Below are positions 1 through 12,496 of a stretch of 64,000 bases of DNA, piece after piece. The translations under genes were made by a program, and so were the position numbers. This stretch comes from Fallopia convolvulus (lineage: Eukaryota; Streptophyta; Magnoliopsida; Caryophyllales; Polygonaceae): the NCBI GenBank assembly GCA_964016875.1, contig OZ024737.1:33977683-34041682 (forward strand). The letters are read 5' to 3'. The notes beneath the pieces are model-generated. The model was given only the letters and a program-made list of their open reading frames with translations, ran no database searches and had not been told where the DNA came from. Numbering within the stretch: the stretch's first letter is position 1; each line of letters opens with the position of its first letter.

Positions 1-1127
1 ATACGAGGAAAATTACTGCGATCGAAGAACCTCACGAGCAACAAAGACCACGATCGCGGTCAGGATCACCGCGATCGCGGCGCCCATAGGCTGCGGTCGC
101 TGCCAATCTCCAGAATCGTTTGTTGCCTCAGTTTAAGAGTATCGTGCCCGCAGGTCCCTAAATGGCGACCGCAGTTCACCCAGAGAGCCTCGAATCGAGT
201 TAAAATCCTTGAAATCGTACGACGTGAGTCGGAATCAAGGATTTGAGAGTAAGTGCTAGGGCATTGTAAAACCGAAAGATCAACGATGCTCGAATATTAT
301 AGAAGAGTTCAAGCTATTCAAGAATGGACAATGATCAAGCGATCAAAACGAGTCCATTGAATGCATTGGCAACGATAGCCACTTTTGCAAGAACTGCTTA
401 AGACCTCGATGCGCGTCGAGGCAACAGGATGTCCAACAATTTGGCATCTAAATCGAAATTGTGAGCAAGAACGTGCTTGCAACTGTGACCGCGGTCACAA
501 GAAGTAAAACCGTGTAATGATCTTGAAGAGAAAACGCCCTTGATTTGCAACTTGGATGAGAACATTGGCCCTCGGTGTCGCCTGGGAACGGGAAGTTCTC
601 TTAAGGGCTCATAGGTTTTGGCTATCGCCGGAGAGGATTTTATATTATTGTTATTTTTCCGGGCCACACTTGAGAAGTGTACCCCCAAGCAAGGTTGAGC
701 CTATAATGTACAAGATCCGTGAAAGCATGTACGGATTGTACGCTGGAGATTACATTTCGGCTCTCCAAGCTCGTTTGAAAAGATATTGGTGGCCTTTTAT
801 GTGAAAAGTGCCTAGAGAAAACCAATAAAATAATCGTCACGCTATCTCCGACCACCTCGTCTTCGCCAAGGATTATCGGGACATTGCCACTATGTAGTGC
901 AAGGTCGGAGAACATATAAAAAGTCTCGATGGGGGAGATGCCCCCGGATTTGGAATCTCGCTCGTTTAAAAAAGCTTTTCCTTGAAAGGGAAAACCGCGG
1001 CCGCGGAATAGTCGATCGCGGCACTGTTGATCGCGCCCGCGACTTTTTGAGCCGCGATCGCGGAATCACCGACAGTCGGCCTCTTGTTGAAGGCTCCTTT
1101 GCGTGGATGTTGAGCTAAGGCTAGAAT
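1..1127 (+). pseudogene. Ty3/gypsy pol remnant (integrase ends)
   Basis: Two parts of a gypsy integrase survive. At about 600-801 the plus-strand frame reads like the zinc-finger (HHCC) domain that precedes the integrase core: a VPPSKVEPIMYKIRES stretch, then YISALQARLKRYWWPFM, matching the usual 'H.G...LA.KVLR.GYYWPTM' end. At about 897-985 PRIWNLARLKKLF matches the 'WN..HLKKYF' tail of plant gypsy integrases. The catalytic core between them is missing, and stops and frameshifts make it non-functional. Sequence 1-600 probably derives from the same pol but I cannot align it securely. Direction agrees with the LTR that follows. The remnant is rich in CpG palindromes such as CCGCGATCGCGG. Confidence 0.6.
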
Positions 1128-1740
1128 TGTTAGAACAAGATGCCTTTTTATTTTCTTTTGTTTTCTTAAAAAGCCTGGCCAGGCGCTTTTTGAACTTAAA
1201 ACGTTCTGCTCTTCCTAGTCTGTTTTGTTTGTTCTAATGATTCTACCTTAGTACTTGGCAAAGGACACGACTCAAAAATAGAGTATGCGCCCTTGGAAGT
1301 TAGAGAAATGGGGGAATATTCCTTACTTGGGCTTTAAGGCAGTTGACCAGCCCTTGGAAGATAGATTTTTCGGCCCCCTACCTCTCCTTATTCCATTATA
1401 AATACACGTCTTCGCCGTGTAGAGAAAGACACATGTTGCATATTGATTGATAGACTGATATTCGTTCAGGCTATTGAATACACCTATTGAGAGCTTGAAC
1501 ATGCTAATATTCGTTTAGCTCGACTGTTCAGGATCTCTCGCTTTCTTGTTGTACCTCGACGTTCAATTCGACAATTGCTCTTCTGACTTAGACATCGGAG
1601 GTGGATTAGGGGGTCCCCGCCCCCTGTGTCCATTGTTTTACAGGTTTCTAGGTCAAGAGATCGAAGGCGGAGCGGAAGAGGAGGAGTTATTAATTAGTGC
1701 ATTAAAGACGAATTGAAGGCGGAGTTTTTGTGCACTAACT
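1128..1740 (+). mobile_element. Gypsy-type LTR, 3' LTR of the preceding remnant
   Basis: It begins TGTTAG and ends CTAACT, a near-perfect inverted pair of LTR ends. It contains a TATA-like TATAAATACACG near 1396 followed by CTTCGCCGTGTA, and an AGGTGGATTAGGGGGTCC block near 1589. The same blocks recur in the LTR fragment at 21405-21761, which supports a repeat family. No target duplication is seen. Confidence 0.65.
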
Positions 1741-3294
1741 TATTAATTGAATAAAAAATAGATTACATTGTGAAAATTATTTTGGAGCTAAGAATCCCTT
1801 ATACTGTTCAATAAAGTTTACCATTGTTTTCTAGCTAATTTTTATTGTTCAATCATTAATGATACAAACAATTTAGACCATCGTTCACCAAATCGAACGA
1901 TTCGTGTTGATTCCCATGCCTTTACTCCACATCAACTCAGCACAATAGGTACGTTTCCATTTTTTTAATTTCATTGATATCGTGTTGCATTTGGAATACT
2001 ACATAATCAGAGTTTGTTTCATTTACGCATGTACTTTTTTTATTTTGTAGTGCAATTTTTACATTCTGTACGAAAGGTGTAATATAAATTACAAAAAGTG
2101 CATTACTACATACAAAAAATACACTATAAATCAATAAATATATATTATCAAATTGGTACAAATCCTCCTAAAATTAGCTTTTTTCCATCATTCTCACCAA
2201 CATAAGACATCAATATCCCCAAAATCAAATGAAAATTGCAATCCGAAATAAGAACAGTGTACTACAAAGTACGAAAAGTTCATTGTAAAATACGAAGAGT
2301 GCATTACAAAATCATCACCCAATGACCCGTACCATTTTTATGACAATTTTTATTTTAAAAAGAGAAGTAGGAGAGAGTAAAAAGATATGAAACGACATAA
2401 GAAAATATACTTTTAATCTCGTAAGGTTAATTTAATCTTTGATCTCAATTATCGTAAGATTAAGAGGCTATTGTTCAATTGGTTCTTTTGAAAACTCGAA
2501 GAGACATTGTAACTGTTCGAAAATCGCTCTATACAATCAAGCTATTCTTTATATTTTAATTCGTATTTATTTCTTGCATTCTACTGAATCTCATCTTGTT
2601 TACGAGTTTAACGCGTTTAGACTAGTTCTTGGTTGAGTTTCCCGCATTGCAGCAAGTAACGTGTTTACATGTTAATTCTGTCCAAAACAATAATATTATA
2701 TTTAACTGTCATATTTATAGATAAAAAATTAATATATAAAACCTAACATATTTATGGATGGAAATTTAAAAGTTGTCATTATTATCTATAGAAAACTAAT
2801 ATGAAAAATATGGTCAATAATAATTAAAGATGTTGTCATACTTATAAATAATAAAATAAAAATAAAAATTAGAAAATGAATATAAAATACATGATTAAAA
2901 GTATGGTTCATACTAATTGAAAACATTATTGTACTTTTGAATAGCAAGTTAAAATAAAACAAAATGAAAATTTAATATTGAAAACCCGTAATTTAATTTA
3001 AAATATGGTCCATATTTCATACTCATGGATATAAAAGTTTTTTATTCCATTAAGAAATATTAAAATTAATTTATTATGGGTATTAAATTAAAAAAGGCAA
3101 TTGAGATATTAAATTACTATTTTATATTAGTCATACTTATAGATAAAAACTTAATATTTAAAATATATAATTAAAAATATACTTACAAATAGAAAAGTTA
3201 TATAAAAACAGTTTTGTATGTATCACATTTATGGATAAAAAACTTATCTATTTCACTATAATATATTAAATTAGTATTTTTTATGTGTCATTAG
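1741..3294. other. AT-rich intergenic sequence
   Basis: No gene is supported. The 1990-2310 part is full of short motifs such as AGTGCATTACAAA and TACGAAAAGT, the vocabulary also used by the hairpin element at 12497-12795, so it may be a decayed relative. A stretch at about 2645-2690 (AACGTGTTTACATGTTAATTC) resembles 13140-13185, suggesting a shared LTR-derived tail. The rest is low-complexity A/T sequence. Confidence 0.4.
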
Positions 3295-3699
3295 AGATGT
3301 CAAAAGCTGACCGAACCCGCCAACCCGATCCGAAACGCCCGATAATTTTAGGGTCAAACCCGAAAATTTGAATCTGAAACCCGAAATCAACTGAACCCGA
3401 TAGAACCCGAAACCAATTGGGTTGACCGATTTAGTATATTTATAGAACTTTTTAATATTTATTTTGAAAATTATAATATATTTTATTATTAAAATAATGA
3501 AAACAATATATTATAATTAAATATTATTATTTAATTAAAAATTGATTTTGATAATCATAAAAAAGGATATTTTAGACCCGTTGGTCAACCTCGTCGGAAA
3601 ATCTGCTACAACCTGACCCGATTGGCCCGTGACCCATAGCGAACCCGAACCCGAAATAGCTTTAGGTTCAAACTCAATCCCTCCTAGAATAGTGGTAAT
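3295..3699. repeat. ACCCGA-rich dispersed repeat, truncated
   Basis: Runs of AACCCGA and CCCGAAA are separated by an AT-rich centre (3430-3560) and recur at 3570-3720. This is the architecture of the small inverted-repeat elements seen elsewhere in the window with GGGTCGACCC or CGGTTCGG motifs. The right end is cut by the LTR at 3700. Confidence 0.4.
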
Positions 3700-4549
3700 T
3701 GATGGTGATGAAACCCGAAATAAACCAGCGCTAGGAGACAAAAAAATGGGATTACTTTAATTCGATTGTGCAAACACTTGCTCTTTATTTATTATTTATA
3801 TGACAAGACACACGTCACAAGGTTACAAACAAACTAAATTACAGGTCGCGAGGTTACAAACTGACGAGATTACACTTCAAATCTCCTAAGAGTATTTGAG
3901 ATCTCGATCTAACAAGGTTCGGGATCTCCTAATCACTACTGGATTTTATCACCGACAGGCTGCTTAACGAGCTCTAGTGGCGAGGTTGAGGAGTTCGAGT
4001 TTGAGTTTGAGCGTGGTGGTTGTGGCATGCGAGATGATGCGGCGAGATCTTTGGTGTGAGGATTCTTTGTGCGACTTGAAGTCTTTTTGTGGACTTCTCT
4101 TATCTGTAGCGTGGTTTTTGACGATGATTCAACACGTCGATCTTCAACGAGCAAGATAGTTCATGAGTTCAAGATGTTTTTCGACCCTTTACCATCTACG
4201 AGGTTCTCTCCTATTTATAGTGACTTGAGAAGATGAGTTTTGGTGTTTGTTCGGTGTGGGACAATCGAGATCGAGCCCTTTGATTGGTTGAGTGTGGGGA
4301 AGTAGTTTATTGGTTGGAGAAGTGGTGACTGCTGAGTGGTCTGGACATGGCGGGGGTATCAGCTTTTGAGCAACGAGGTTTAGACCTCGTTTCCGAGGTT
4401 TCGGGGGGCCGTGGTGGTAGGGATTTGTTTGTTTTAATTTAGAGATAGGTATGGTAATGGGCCCTGATATCAACCTTGGGGGCCCCACCTGATCCGTTAT
4501 TTCTCGTACCCCGGTCCCACTTCTTATTTCGCCATTTTGAGCACCATCA
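3700..4549 (-). mobile_element. Gypsy-type LTR, minus orientation
   Basis: The ends are TGATGGTG and CACCATCA, perfect 8-bp inverted repeats with LTR-type TG...CA. On the minus strand a TATA box (CTATAAATAG) lies near 4213-4222, and a polyadenylation-like AATAAA-type region lies near 3760. A second copy at about 22677-23474 shares the order of motifs throughout. It lies directly downstream, on the same strand, of the gypsy integrase C-terminus at 4600-5041, so it may be that element's 3' LTR. However, no polypurine tract separates them, and no 5-bp target duplication is visible, so an independent solo LTR is possible. Confidence 0.65.
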
Positions 4550-5046
4550 GATGGATCAATCAAGGGAACCACATGCTCTCTAATCTTCTTCTTCAAATGA
4601 GAACGTGGAATGTTGGATGAATTTTAGCATGTGTAGGAAAGGCCAATCTATAAGCTACTCGTCCCTTTCTCTCCAAAATTTGATAATGGTCATAGAATTT
4701 TGCATCAAGTTTCAAATTCCTCCTGAAGTCTCGGAAGATTGTTGGTAGGGTTGCAATTTCATAAAAACCCAATCACCGATTGCAAATTCTCTCTCATTCT
4801 TTTGTTTGACTGCCTTTTATTTCATCCAATTCTGAGAATTCTCTAAGTTAAGCTTACATTATGACAGAATGTGATCATGGTTTGCAAACCATTCTTCCAC
4901 TAAAGCATTCTAAATCTCATTCAGCTGGATTCCCAATTGTGGAGGATCATACCCATACAACACCTTAAATGGAGATCTGCCTAGAGATGTATGAAAACTT
5001 GTATTATATCACCACTTAGCCATAAAAACCCATTGAACCCGTTGTT

Positions 5047-6564
5047 TGTTGGTGATTTATGAAAGTCATCAGTCCATTTTGTGTGCATGTGGTGAGAAAG
5101 AATCACATAGGAGTGTCGATTGGGAAGCTCGGTCTATGTGATAGCTCATGAAGTGTTTTAGAGGAAAGAAGAAGAAGAAGAGAAGTGACCATATAGAAGG
5201 GTAGCTAAGTATGACTTTGAGGCGTGCGCCTACACCTAGGCACAGGCAACCTCAAGTGCTGAGTGCTTGCATGGCATGGCACGGGCACGGAGCTTGGTAA
5301 TAGCGTGCCTATGCTTAGGTTGTGGTGCGCCTAGTGCTATCAATGACACGCATTTGTCTTTGCAGCTATGAGATCGGGTTTTGGTATGCCACCGGGTACT
5401 CATCACGAAGTTCAACCAAGCTAGGCGTGTGGGCTTTGAGCAAGGAAAGTGTAAATGAAAGCTTTGTGCATTAATGATCGAATAAATGTGAGCTACTCTA
5501 AGCTTGGTGGAATGACCTTGACGAGAACTAAAACTTGAGAATAACTTGGCACATAGCTACGAAAGCTAGCTAAATGAAACTGAACTTTGCTCCTAACTCA
5601 AGGAACTAGCTTAGATTCAGCTTAACTAGCTTGGAGTCAGCTCAACTAGCTGGAAGTCGGCTCCACTAGCTACCTAATCTAGCTTGGCACCTAACACGGG
5701 CCCCATGGGCTGGCCCCTTGGGCCGATTATATGGGCTTCAATTGGGCCTTGAATGGGCTGAATTGGGCCGACGTTTATGGGCTTCTTTTGGGCTAGAATT
5801 TTAGGCTTTGCTTGGTTCTTTATTGGAGAGTTTTGGGTCGAATCAAGTGGGCCTTTTGGGGCCATTCCAACCATGAATAATGCTGGATAAGGAGAGAGTT
5901 TGTGCAATTTTTTGGAAAAAACATGGAGAAACTGCCCAACTTCTCCAACCTCTTATAACTTCTCTTAACTGCTTTTAATTGCCGACCATGTTTGCCTATA
6001 AATAGCATGGGGGTAGGCGTATTTCTTCCACATGTTGTGGTGGAAAAGATTTGGATTATTCTTGAGTGAAATCAAAACACAAACACTTAAAGTAGAACAA
6101 GGCACGGTTTTGGTGGAATTGTGGTGGACACAATTGGGAGAAAATCTCAGAAGAAATCAAACACAAGTGTGGAGCGAACGTGGAGCGTTTTTCTCAAAGG
6201 AAAATCAAGCATGGTTCATACATCTCTAACAAGGTATGTGTTTACTTGATGGATTAGATTTTCCACCGTTTCCATTGTAGGTGGAACGTTTTATCCAATT
6301 ATCCCACAACGGTATTGCGAATATCCCTTGACATGGAATAGGGGCAATAATCGTGGAAGGAAAGCTCGAACCTTCGAGTGACTTGTTTTTCATTATCCAA
6401 GACAAGTTTAATAGTCGGTGGTGATTGCCCTAGTGGCCTACACCCACGAGATTACCCTTCGGGGTCTACTCAACTTGCCTTGATTATCATATGGATCTAC
6501 AAGGGTCGACTTTCTTCAACTATTCAACAAATCAATTTAATTTTTCATATGCTTAAAATCAACA
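5047..6564 (+). mobile_element. Solo LTR inserted in gypsy integrase
   Basis: The 1518-bp unit starts TGTTGGTGATTTATG and ends CTTAAAATCAACA, with TGTTG/CAACA inverted tips. It is flanked on both sides by TTGTT (5042-5046 and 6565-6569), a perfect 5-bp target duplication. The integrase reading on the minus strand stops at one edge and resumes at the other, which independently confirms the insertion. A TATA box (TATAAATAG) lies at 5997-6005. The interior holds GGGCC-rich sequence (5698-5800) and short repeats of CTAGCTTGG and AGTCAGCTCAACTAGCT. No internal coding region or second LTR is present. Confidence 0.8.
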
Positions 6565-6885
6565 TTGTTGAGGCTTGGTTGAAGTCTTGCATATGAGATA
6601 ACACTCTAAACATTGATTAACCCTCTCCGTTTGACCGTTAATCTAAGGATTATATGTCATGCTAAAATGATATAAAGTGCTCAAAACTTGAATAATTCTT
6701 GCCAAATTTTATTGAGAAATTTTTTGTCTCGATTAGACACAATCACAATAGGCAATCCATACAATTTATAAACATGTTCCATAAATTCATGAGCTAGTTT
6801 TGAAGTTGTGAAGGGATGGGATAGAGAAATAAAATGTGCGTATTTGGACAGTCTGTCTACCACCACCAAAATGACATTCTTACCA

Positions 6886-7030
6886 CCTAAGAATCTAAAG
6901 GTTTTAAGGGGGTTCTTTGGGTTGAGTGGATATTACAGGAGGTCCATTAAGGTCTATGGTTCTATTATTAAACCTTTGCCAAAATTGTTAAAGAAAGATG
7001 GTTTTCAATGGAACGATTTCTTTGCAAAAA
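6886..7030 (+). pseudogene. Inverted RT-RNase H connection fragment
   Basis: On the plus strand this reads KNLKVLRGFFGLSGYYRRSI...KPLPKLLKKDGFQW, the conserved link between reverse transcriptase and RNase H in gypsy elements. Both neighbours (integrase on the left, RT on the right) read on the minus strand. The piece has therefore been inverted within the element. A repeat of TTTCTTTGCAAAAA occurs at about 7018 and 7080, beside one breakpoint. Confidence 0.65.
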
Positions 7031-8659
7031 TTATGTGACTGAAGTACTCAATTTGTGACTGTGCAAATAAACACTTGGATTTCTTTGCAAAAAAAATGAT
7101 GTTGCTTCATTATGTCTAACACTGATCTTAAAGGTTGTATATGTTGTTTAAAATCCTTCTTATACACTAAAATATCATTAAAAAAAATACAAGTACTAAC
7201 ATCCTTAACAAAGCTCCAAAGGCACTATTCATCTTAGACTGAAAAGTTGTTGGTGCGTTTGTGAGACCATGCATGACTTTAAATTCAAAATGCCCATGAT
7301 GAGTTCTAAAAGTTGTCTTGTGAATGTCTTCTTCAACCAATCTCACTTGGTGGTAGCTAGCTCTCAAATCCAAATTGGAAAACACACTTGCCCCATGTAG
7401 TTCATCAAACAATTCTTCTATATGGGAAATGAGAAACTTATCTTTCAATGTAAGGTCATTTAGTTGTTATAGTCCATACAAAATCTCCAACTTCTGTCAT
7501 TCTTTTTCACTAGAAAAGTAAGTGAAGTAAATGGACTATGACTCTGCCTTATAATAGAATTTTTTAACATCTCCTTTACTTGCTTTTCTATCTCATTTTT
7601 CTACAAGTATGGATATCTATAAGATTTTGCACACACTAGTTTGGCATCAGATTTGAGATTTATATGGTGCTCATGTCTTCTTACAAGAGGATAACTAGAA
7701 GGCTCCATGAATACCTTTTCATATTGAGCTAACAACGGTTGAACTTCAACTAGTACTTTAACTGACTCTTACATAAAAAAAAACATTGGAAAATATGTGT
7801 AATGAACAAGGGATTCTTTTTCCTCAATAGTTTTTTCAACTTATTACCATTAATCATCCTTAAAGTAGTAGGCTCTTGAAATCCATTCAACTCCGCTCTT
7901 TGACCTTCTTTAACAAATGAAAACTTAAGCTTCTTAAAATCAAAATTGAAAGGACTAAATTTCCTTAACTAGTCAACAACTAACACTTTATCACAACCAC
8001 CTAGCTTAAGAGTTCTGATATCAAAGCAAAACTTGTTTCCTTTCATCCATCACACAAATTTCTTGCAAACTTGATGAGAAAACATCTTGTTACCATTAAA
8101 CACTACAACGACCATCACATTAGATTCCTCTATTTTAAAACAAGTTTCCTAAGCTATTCTCGAATACAAGAAGCTTTGAGTGCTAGTACTATCCACCAAT
8201 ATGACAATCATTTTGTTTCACCTTGGCTTGAATTTTGATAGTGTTAAGGGGGCGGCTTCCAATTATTGTATGGACATAAACCCTTGCATCCTCCTCCAAA
8301 CTTTCACTTTCCTAATTCAACTGAGTAGAATCACCCTCAAGCAATTTTGTATGCCCTTCTTGATCAACTTCAACAACTATCAAATTATGCAAGGTCTCAT
8401 TCTTACACGTGTGACTCACGAAGTATCGATCCCTAAACTTGTAGCAAAGGCCCTCTTTCTCAACTCTTGACTTCCAGAATTTGACTATGTTTTGTTAGTC
8501 TTATTTGAATTTAAGGTGTAATGGGAAAAATTATTCTTGGGTCGGTTGAAAGGAAGGTTAGGTTTTAAGGTATATGGTTGTGAATGTTGTGATCCCTGCT
8601 TGATTGAATTCTTGCTAAGTTTAACAAATTCTTGGTGATAGGCCAAATCCTACCCTGCA

Positions 8660-9070
8660 AGTGTATGAGATCAGTTGTAATATCAAGGTGTCGAACTCTG
8701 GGACTAAGTAGTATTTAATTACAACTTATCATTAGACTAAGTCGTAAAATAAGAAAGTAAGGAGATGTGATTTTAGCTATCAAACTAAATATAAGTAAAC
8801 AAACAAGTAAAATATTAGAATATCAATGGGAGAAAAGCTTTTAAGACAAGGATCCCCACAACAATGCTTCGATAGACTTTAAAGGATGATTGCAAATCTT
8901 ATTTTTGACTTTGTTTGAAGGCAACTATCTAATGTATCCACTAAATTCTTTTGAATGTTAGCAAACATATCTAGACTCAATTAAACATTCACTTTCGTGA
9001 CTTGCACATTTAAATCTAAACCTTTGAGCACTTAGAAATTAAGAGCAACTTGACTCAACACCCGCTTTCG
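8660..9070. repeat. Unclassified repeat-like spacer
   Basis: It starts CCTGCAAGTGTATGAGATCA and continues with CGAACTCTGGGACTAAG, a layout I associate with a dispersed plant repeat. CTTTCGTGACTTGCA occurs twice (near 8992 and 9065). There is no coding signal and the assignment is weak. Confidence 0.25.
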
Positions 9071-9074
9071 TGAC

Positions 9075-9850
9075 TTGCAAAACCAACTTAATCTTAATAT
9101 TTCTATGACAAATGTTATTTTACAAGAGAAATCAAGATACTTTCGTAATAAAGAAAACTCAGGTTCAAATCAGCTCGCCGCGACCGAGAGTCTTAACTTT
9201 GCCAATCCTAAGAGTTATGGTCGTTTGATTGTTCGATTAATCTACCTCACTATCACTCGACTAGAACTATCCTACTCCATTCATATTTTGTCTTAATTCA
9301 TGTAGAATCCGAGAGACATTCATTGGCAAGATAGACTTCAGGTCGTTCGATACTTGAAGGGCCAATCGGACATCAATTTGTTCTTATCTAGTTCGATACT
9401 TGCCCTTTGACTTAGAGATCTTTAACCAGTTACTTCATCACCCTAGGATAATCCTCGATCTCTTGGAAGACCAAGAAACAAGTCATTGTTTCTCGTTCTT
9501 CTACCAAAGTTAAATACCGCTCCATGGTTGCTACTTGCGATGAATTACTCTAGCTTAAATCCCTACTTCGGTCTCCCGGTTTTGCTCATAGGGCACCTAT
9601 TCGATTAGCTTGTGATAACCAGGACGATTTACACATTGCCTCTAATCCGTTCTTTCATGAGAGGACCAAGCATATTGAGATCGATTATCATTTTGTTCGT
9701 GATTTGGTGGTTGACAGAACTATTCATCTTCAACATATTTCAATTCATCAGCAACCCGCATACATCTTTAGCAAGGCGTTGGGCAAGACTCCATTTCACT
9801 TTCTTTGCTCCAAGTTGGGCATGCATGATCCTCATGCTCTAACTTGAGGG
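9075..9850 (+). pseudogene. Ty1/copia RT end and RNase H remnant
   Basis: The plus strand reads SYGRLIVRLIYLTITRLELSY, then VVRYLKGQ (near 9340), then SWKTKKQVIVSRSST (near 9460) and CDNQDD...NPFFHERTKHIEIDYHFVRD. It ends with QPAYIFSKALGKTPFHFLCSKLGM, the standard C-terminal order of copia reverse transcriptase and RNase H. Stops near 9295 and 9555 and frameshifts show that it is dead. The 3' end runs into a purine tract (CTTGAGGGGGAG) that is split by the MITE at 9851-9994. The LTR should begin near 10007. Everything upstream (gag, integrase, most of RT) is missing. Confidence 0.8.
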
Positions 9851-9994
9851 CACTGTTCTAAAAATTCCTTCTAGGCCCCGCCTAGGCATTTGAAGGTCCC
9901 AGTCCGCCTAGCCGTCCAGACCGCCTAGGCACCCGTCTAGACGCTAGGCAGTCCCTCTCCGCCCAACATCCGCTTAGCATTTTTTAGAACATTG
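9851..9994. mobile_element. hAT-type MITE with 8-bp target duplication
   Basis: The 144-bp element starts CACTGTTCTAAAAA; the reverse complement of its end is CAATGTTCTAAAAA (13 of 14 identical). It is flanked by perfect 8-bp repeats CTTGAGGG (9843-9850 and 9995-10002). Eight-base duplications and CA...TG tips fit hAT elements. The interior is GC-rich with repeated CCGCCTAGGC-like words. It landed in the copia polypurine tract, so it is younger than that insertion. Confidence 0.8.
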
Positions 9995-10002
9995 CTTGAG
10001 GG

Positions 10003-12465
10003 GGAGTAATAAGAATCTTATCTTATTCATTTTATTCATATTTAGATATCATAATATATTTTGTAATTGATATGGAAAGAATCTCTAATAGATAAGACTA
10101 GTTGAATTCCTGTGCCATGCACGGGTTTTGTTTAAAAATATTTTTCATAAATAATTGCTAAAATTTGAAATGCCTAGAAATTAGGAACATTAAGTATTTT
10201 TTATTTAAATTAGTTTAAAAATAATTAATTAAAATATAGTGGGACCCAAATTATTGGTAAAATAATAATTTAAAATTACCAAAAAATGACACATAAGCTA
10301 ATTGAATAATAAGATGACATGTGGTCAAAAGGCTTCTTCTTTAGTATATAGATAAATTATGGAGATTAACCTTGTACACTATATATTTCGGATTCCCATG
10401 AGGATAATAAAAGATAATAACTTTTCCAAGCTTTGCTTGTTTCATTTGCCTTGCCATTTCAATTGGAAACCAATTCTTGTGACACATGCAAATAGAGAGA
10501 ATTTTGGGTATTTAGTGTAAATAACCCAAATTGCAAAGAGACGGTTGTTCTTGAAATAGGGTTCATATGATAGGGTTAATGTGTTAGTAATTCTGTCACA
10601 CATCTTTGCGATCTTGTTCTTATTGAGTTAATTAGAAACTCTATGAATGAATTACTAAAATCGTATAGCAAATTAATAAATCAACTAATAATAAGTTGAT
10701 ATGAAAAAAAAAATTAGTATCAAGCATTAATGTTTCATTTAATGATTAAAATTGTGTAAACTCTATCTATAGAGTTTTTTTGGTTGTCAATTTTGCTAGA
10801 ACTAGATATGTAATAATAGAAATTTCCCTCTTCCTCTCTTCTAATTCACTCTGATCTCTATGTCTTCTAGCTCTCGAGTTTCCATGAAAGCTTCAACCTC
10901 AAATTCCTATCAAGATCATTACATAACCTTCCGTAAATAATTAATCACATAGTGATTCAAACATTCAGTTTATTAAAATATCAAGTAGACTTGTGGCCGG
11001 AAACCGCTGACATATGTGTATTTTGATCATGAGTTGATAACCACTTGTTTTAACAATTGTTTTTTAATGTTTCAGATAATTTTATTTATAGCTTTATGAT
11101 GCAAACAATACCAAAGGTGGTTGCATTTCAACAATTTATTTTTAGCTTCTGATTACATATTGAGATATTGTAAATATTATCATTGGGTAGCCGTCCTTTC
11201 AACATTATCATTTGTGGATGTTGGGCTAGGCTTGATCTTAAACTCCACTAAGATTGTTTAATTACCATACGAAAGTCAACAGGAATATGGGTTTGTTTTT
11301 ATACTTTTTATAGGGATTATTAATATTTTTTGAGAGAATTTATAAATCTATCTATAGAGTTGTTACTCCATCGAAACAAGACCGATAGGAGTGTGATGTA
11401 CACGAAATAGATTTTTTCTCAGTTCTCATTCAGTATCTAAGATAATAGTATGTAGTCCCCGTAATTTGTCCGGATTTTACTTAAATAAAATAATAATAAA
11501 AATTTAACTATATGAATCATTCATGATAAATAATCATATAAATACTAATTTTTTTGAATAAATATTTTAAATCACAAAATTATAAAAATTGTTATATCCT
11601 TATCATTTTAAAAAATAATTATTTTATTAATTTTATGATTTAAATTAATAGAAAAAACATAATTTCTTAAAATAATAATGAAAAACATAAATAAAGATAT
11701 TAATTTATAAATTAATCATATATGTAAGGTTCAACAATATTTATATTTCTTACCAAATTTTAAAATCTCAAAAATATAATTATATATTAGTAATATTAGT
11801 AGCATTATTATATTTAATAAAATTATTCCTTAATGGAGTAGGTTCCTAATATAACTTGCCAAATTTTAAGATCTCTAGATATAATTGTATATTAGTAATA
11901 TAAGAAATATTATTATAATATAAGGATTGTACATACTTAAATAAATGAAGAGAGAAGAGGCAAATGGAAAAATTAAAACATTGCGTGGCATAGTTAAAAC
12001 GACGATAAATAAGATAGAGGGATTCGACTTTAGTTATAGTATATTGATAAGATATTGAATATTACTATCGATATAAATATTAAGGTATGTGTATGATTGA
12101 TATCAAATATGGGTATGGATATATTGATATCTTTGATATACTATTTTTTAAGGGTTTAAAACAATACTCTAATATTAACCCGATATCACTCTGATATCAA
12201 ATGATACCGATAGTCACATCACATATGCCAAATGACATATATTAGTTTATATCGATATTTATATCAAGCACTGAATTTGAGTAGTGGTCATATCCATAAC
12301 CATATCTGACATTCTGATATAAATACTAAATATGTCCTAATTAATATAATCGGATAATATGTTTTAATTCAAATTCATAAAAATATTGAAGATATAAAAG
12401 AGCAAGCATTTTTAGTTAATAATTTTCGAGATAAAAACTTATTTTTTTGAAAAATAGATATAAAC
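10003..12465. other. Probable copia 3' LTR, then AT-rich sequence
   Basis: Sequence after the copia purine tract (from about 10007) is probably its LTR, but I cannot place the right end. Near 10105 TGCCATGCACGGG resembles a common dispersed plant repeat. The 11990-12310 part is rich in GATATC and ATATCGATA words. No gene is supported. Confidence 0.35.
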
Positions 12466-12496
12466 TAATATGTCACTCTTTTTGGTCTGAAAGCTA

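Larger units (their letters stand above)
4600..8500 (-). pseudogene. Ty3/gypsy gag-pol remnant, interrupted and rearranged
   Basis: Read on the minus strand from right to left. A degenerate gag zinc knuckle lies at 8400-8470 (LCYKFRDRYFVSHTCKN). A protease-like segment lies near 8160-8220. Reverse transcriptase lies at about 7030-7620, with SWRFCMDYN, then SNLDLRASYHQVRL and TTFRTHHGHFEFKVM. The integrase core is at 6565-6890 (VVVDRLSKYAHFI, then a degenerate 'YNP..NGQTERVNQ'). Its C-terminal part is at 4600-5041 (YNTSFHTSLGRSPFKVLYGY, FAIGDWVFMKLQPY, HAKIHPTFHV). A solo LTR at 5047-6564 splits the integrase, and a piece at about 6886-7030 is inverted. RNase H and the integrase zinc finger are deleted. 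Many stops make it a dead element, probably chromovirus-like by integrase motif. Confidence 0.75.

Noticed and set aside
4189..4596. 135-residue minus-strand open frame as a protein gene
   Set aside because: It lies within the LTR at 3700-4549 and its junction with integrase sequence; no protein family signature.
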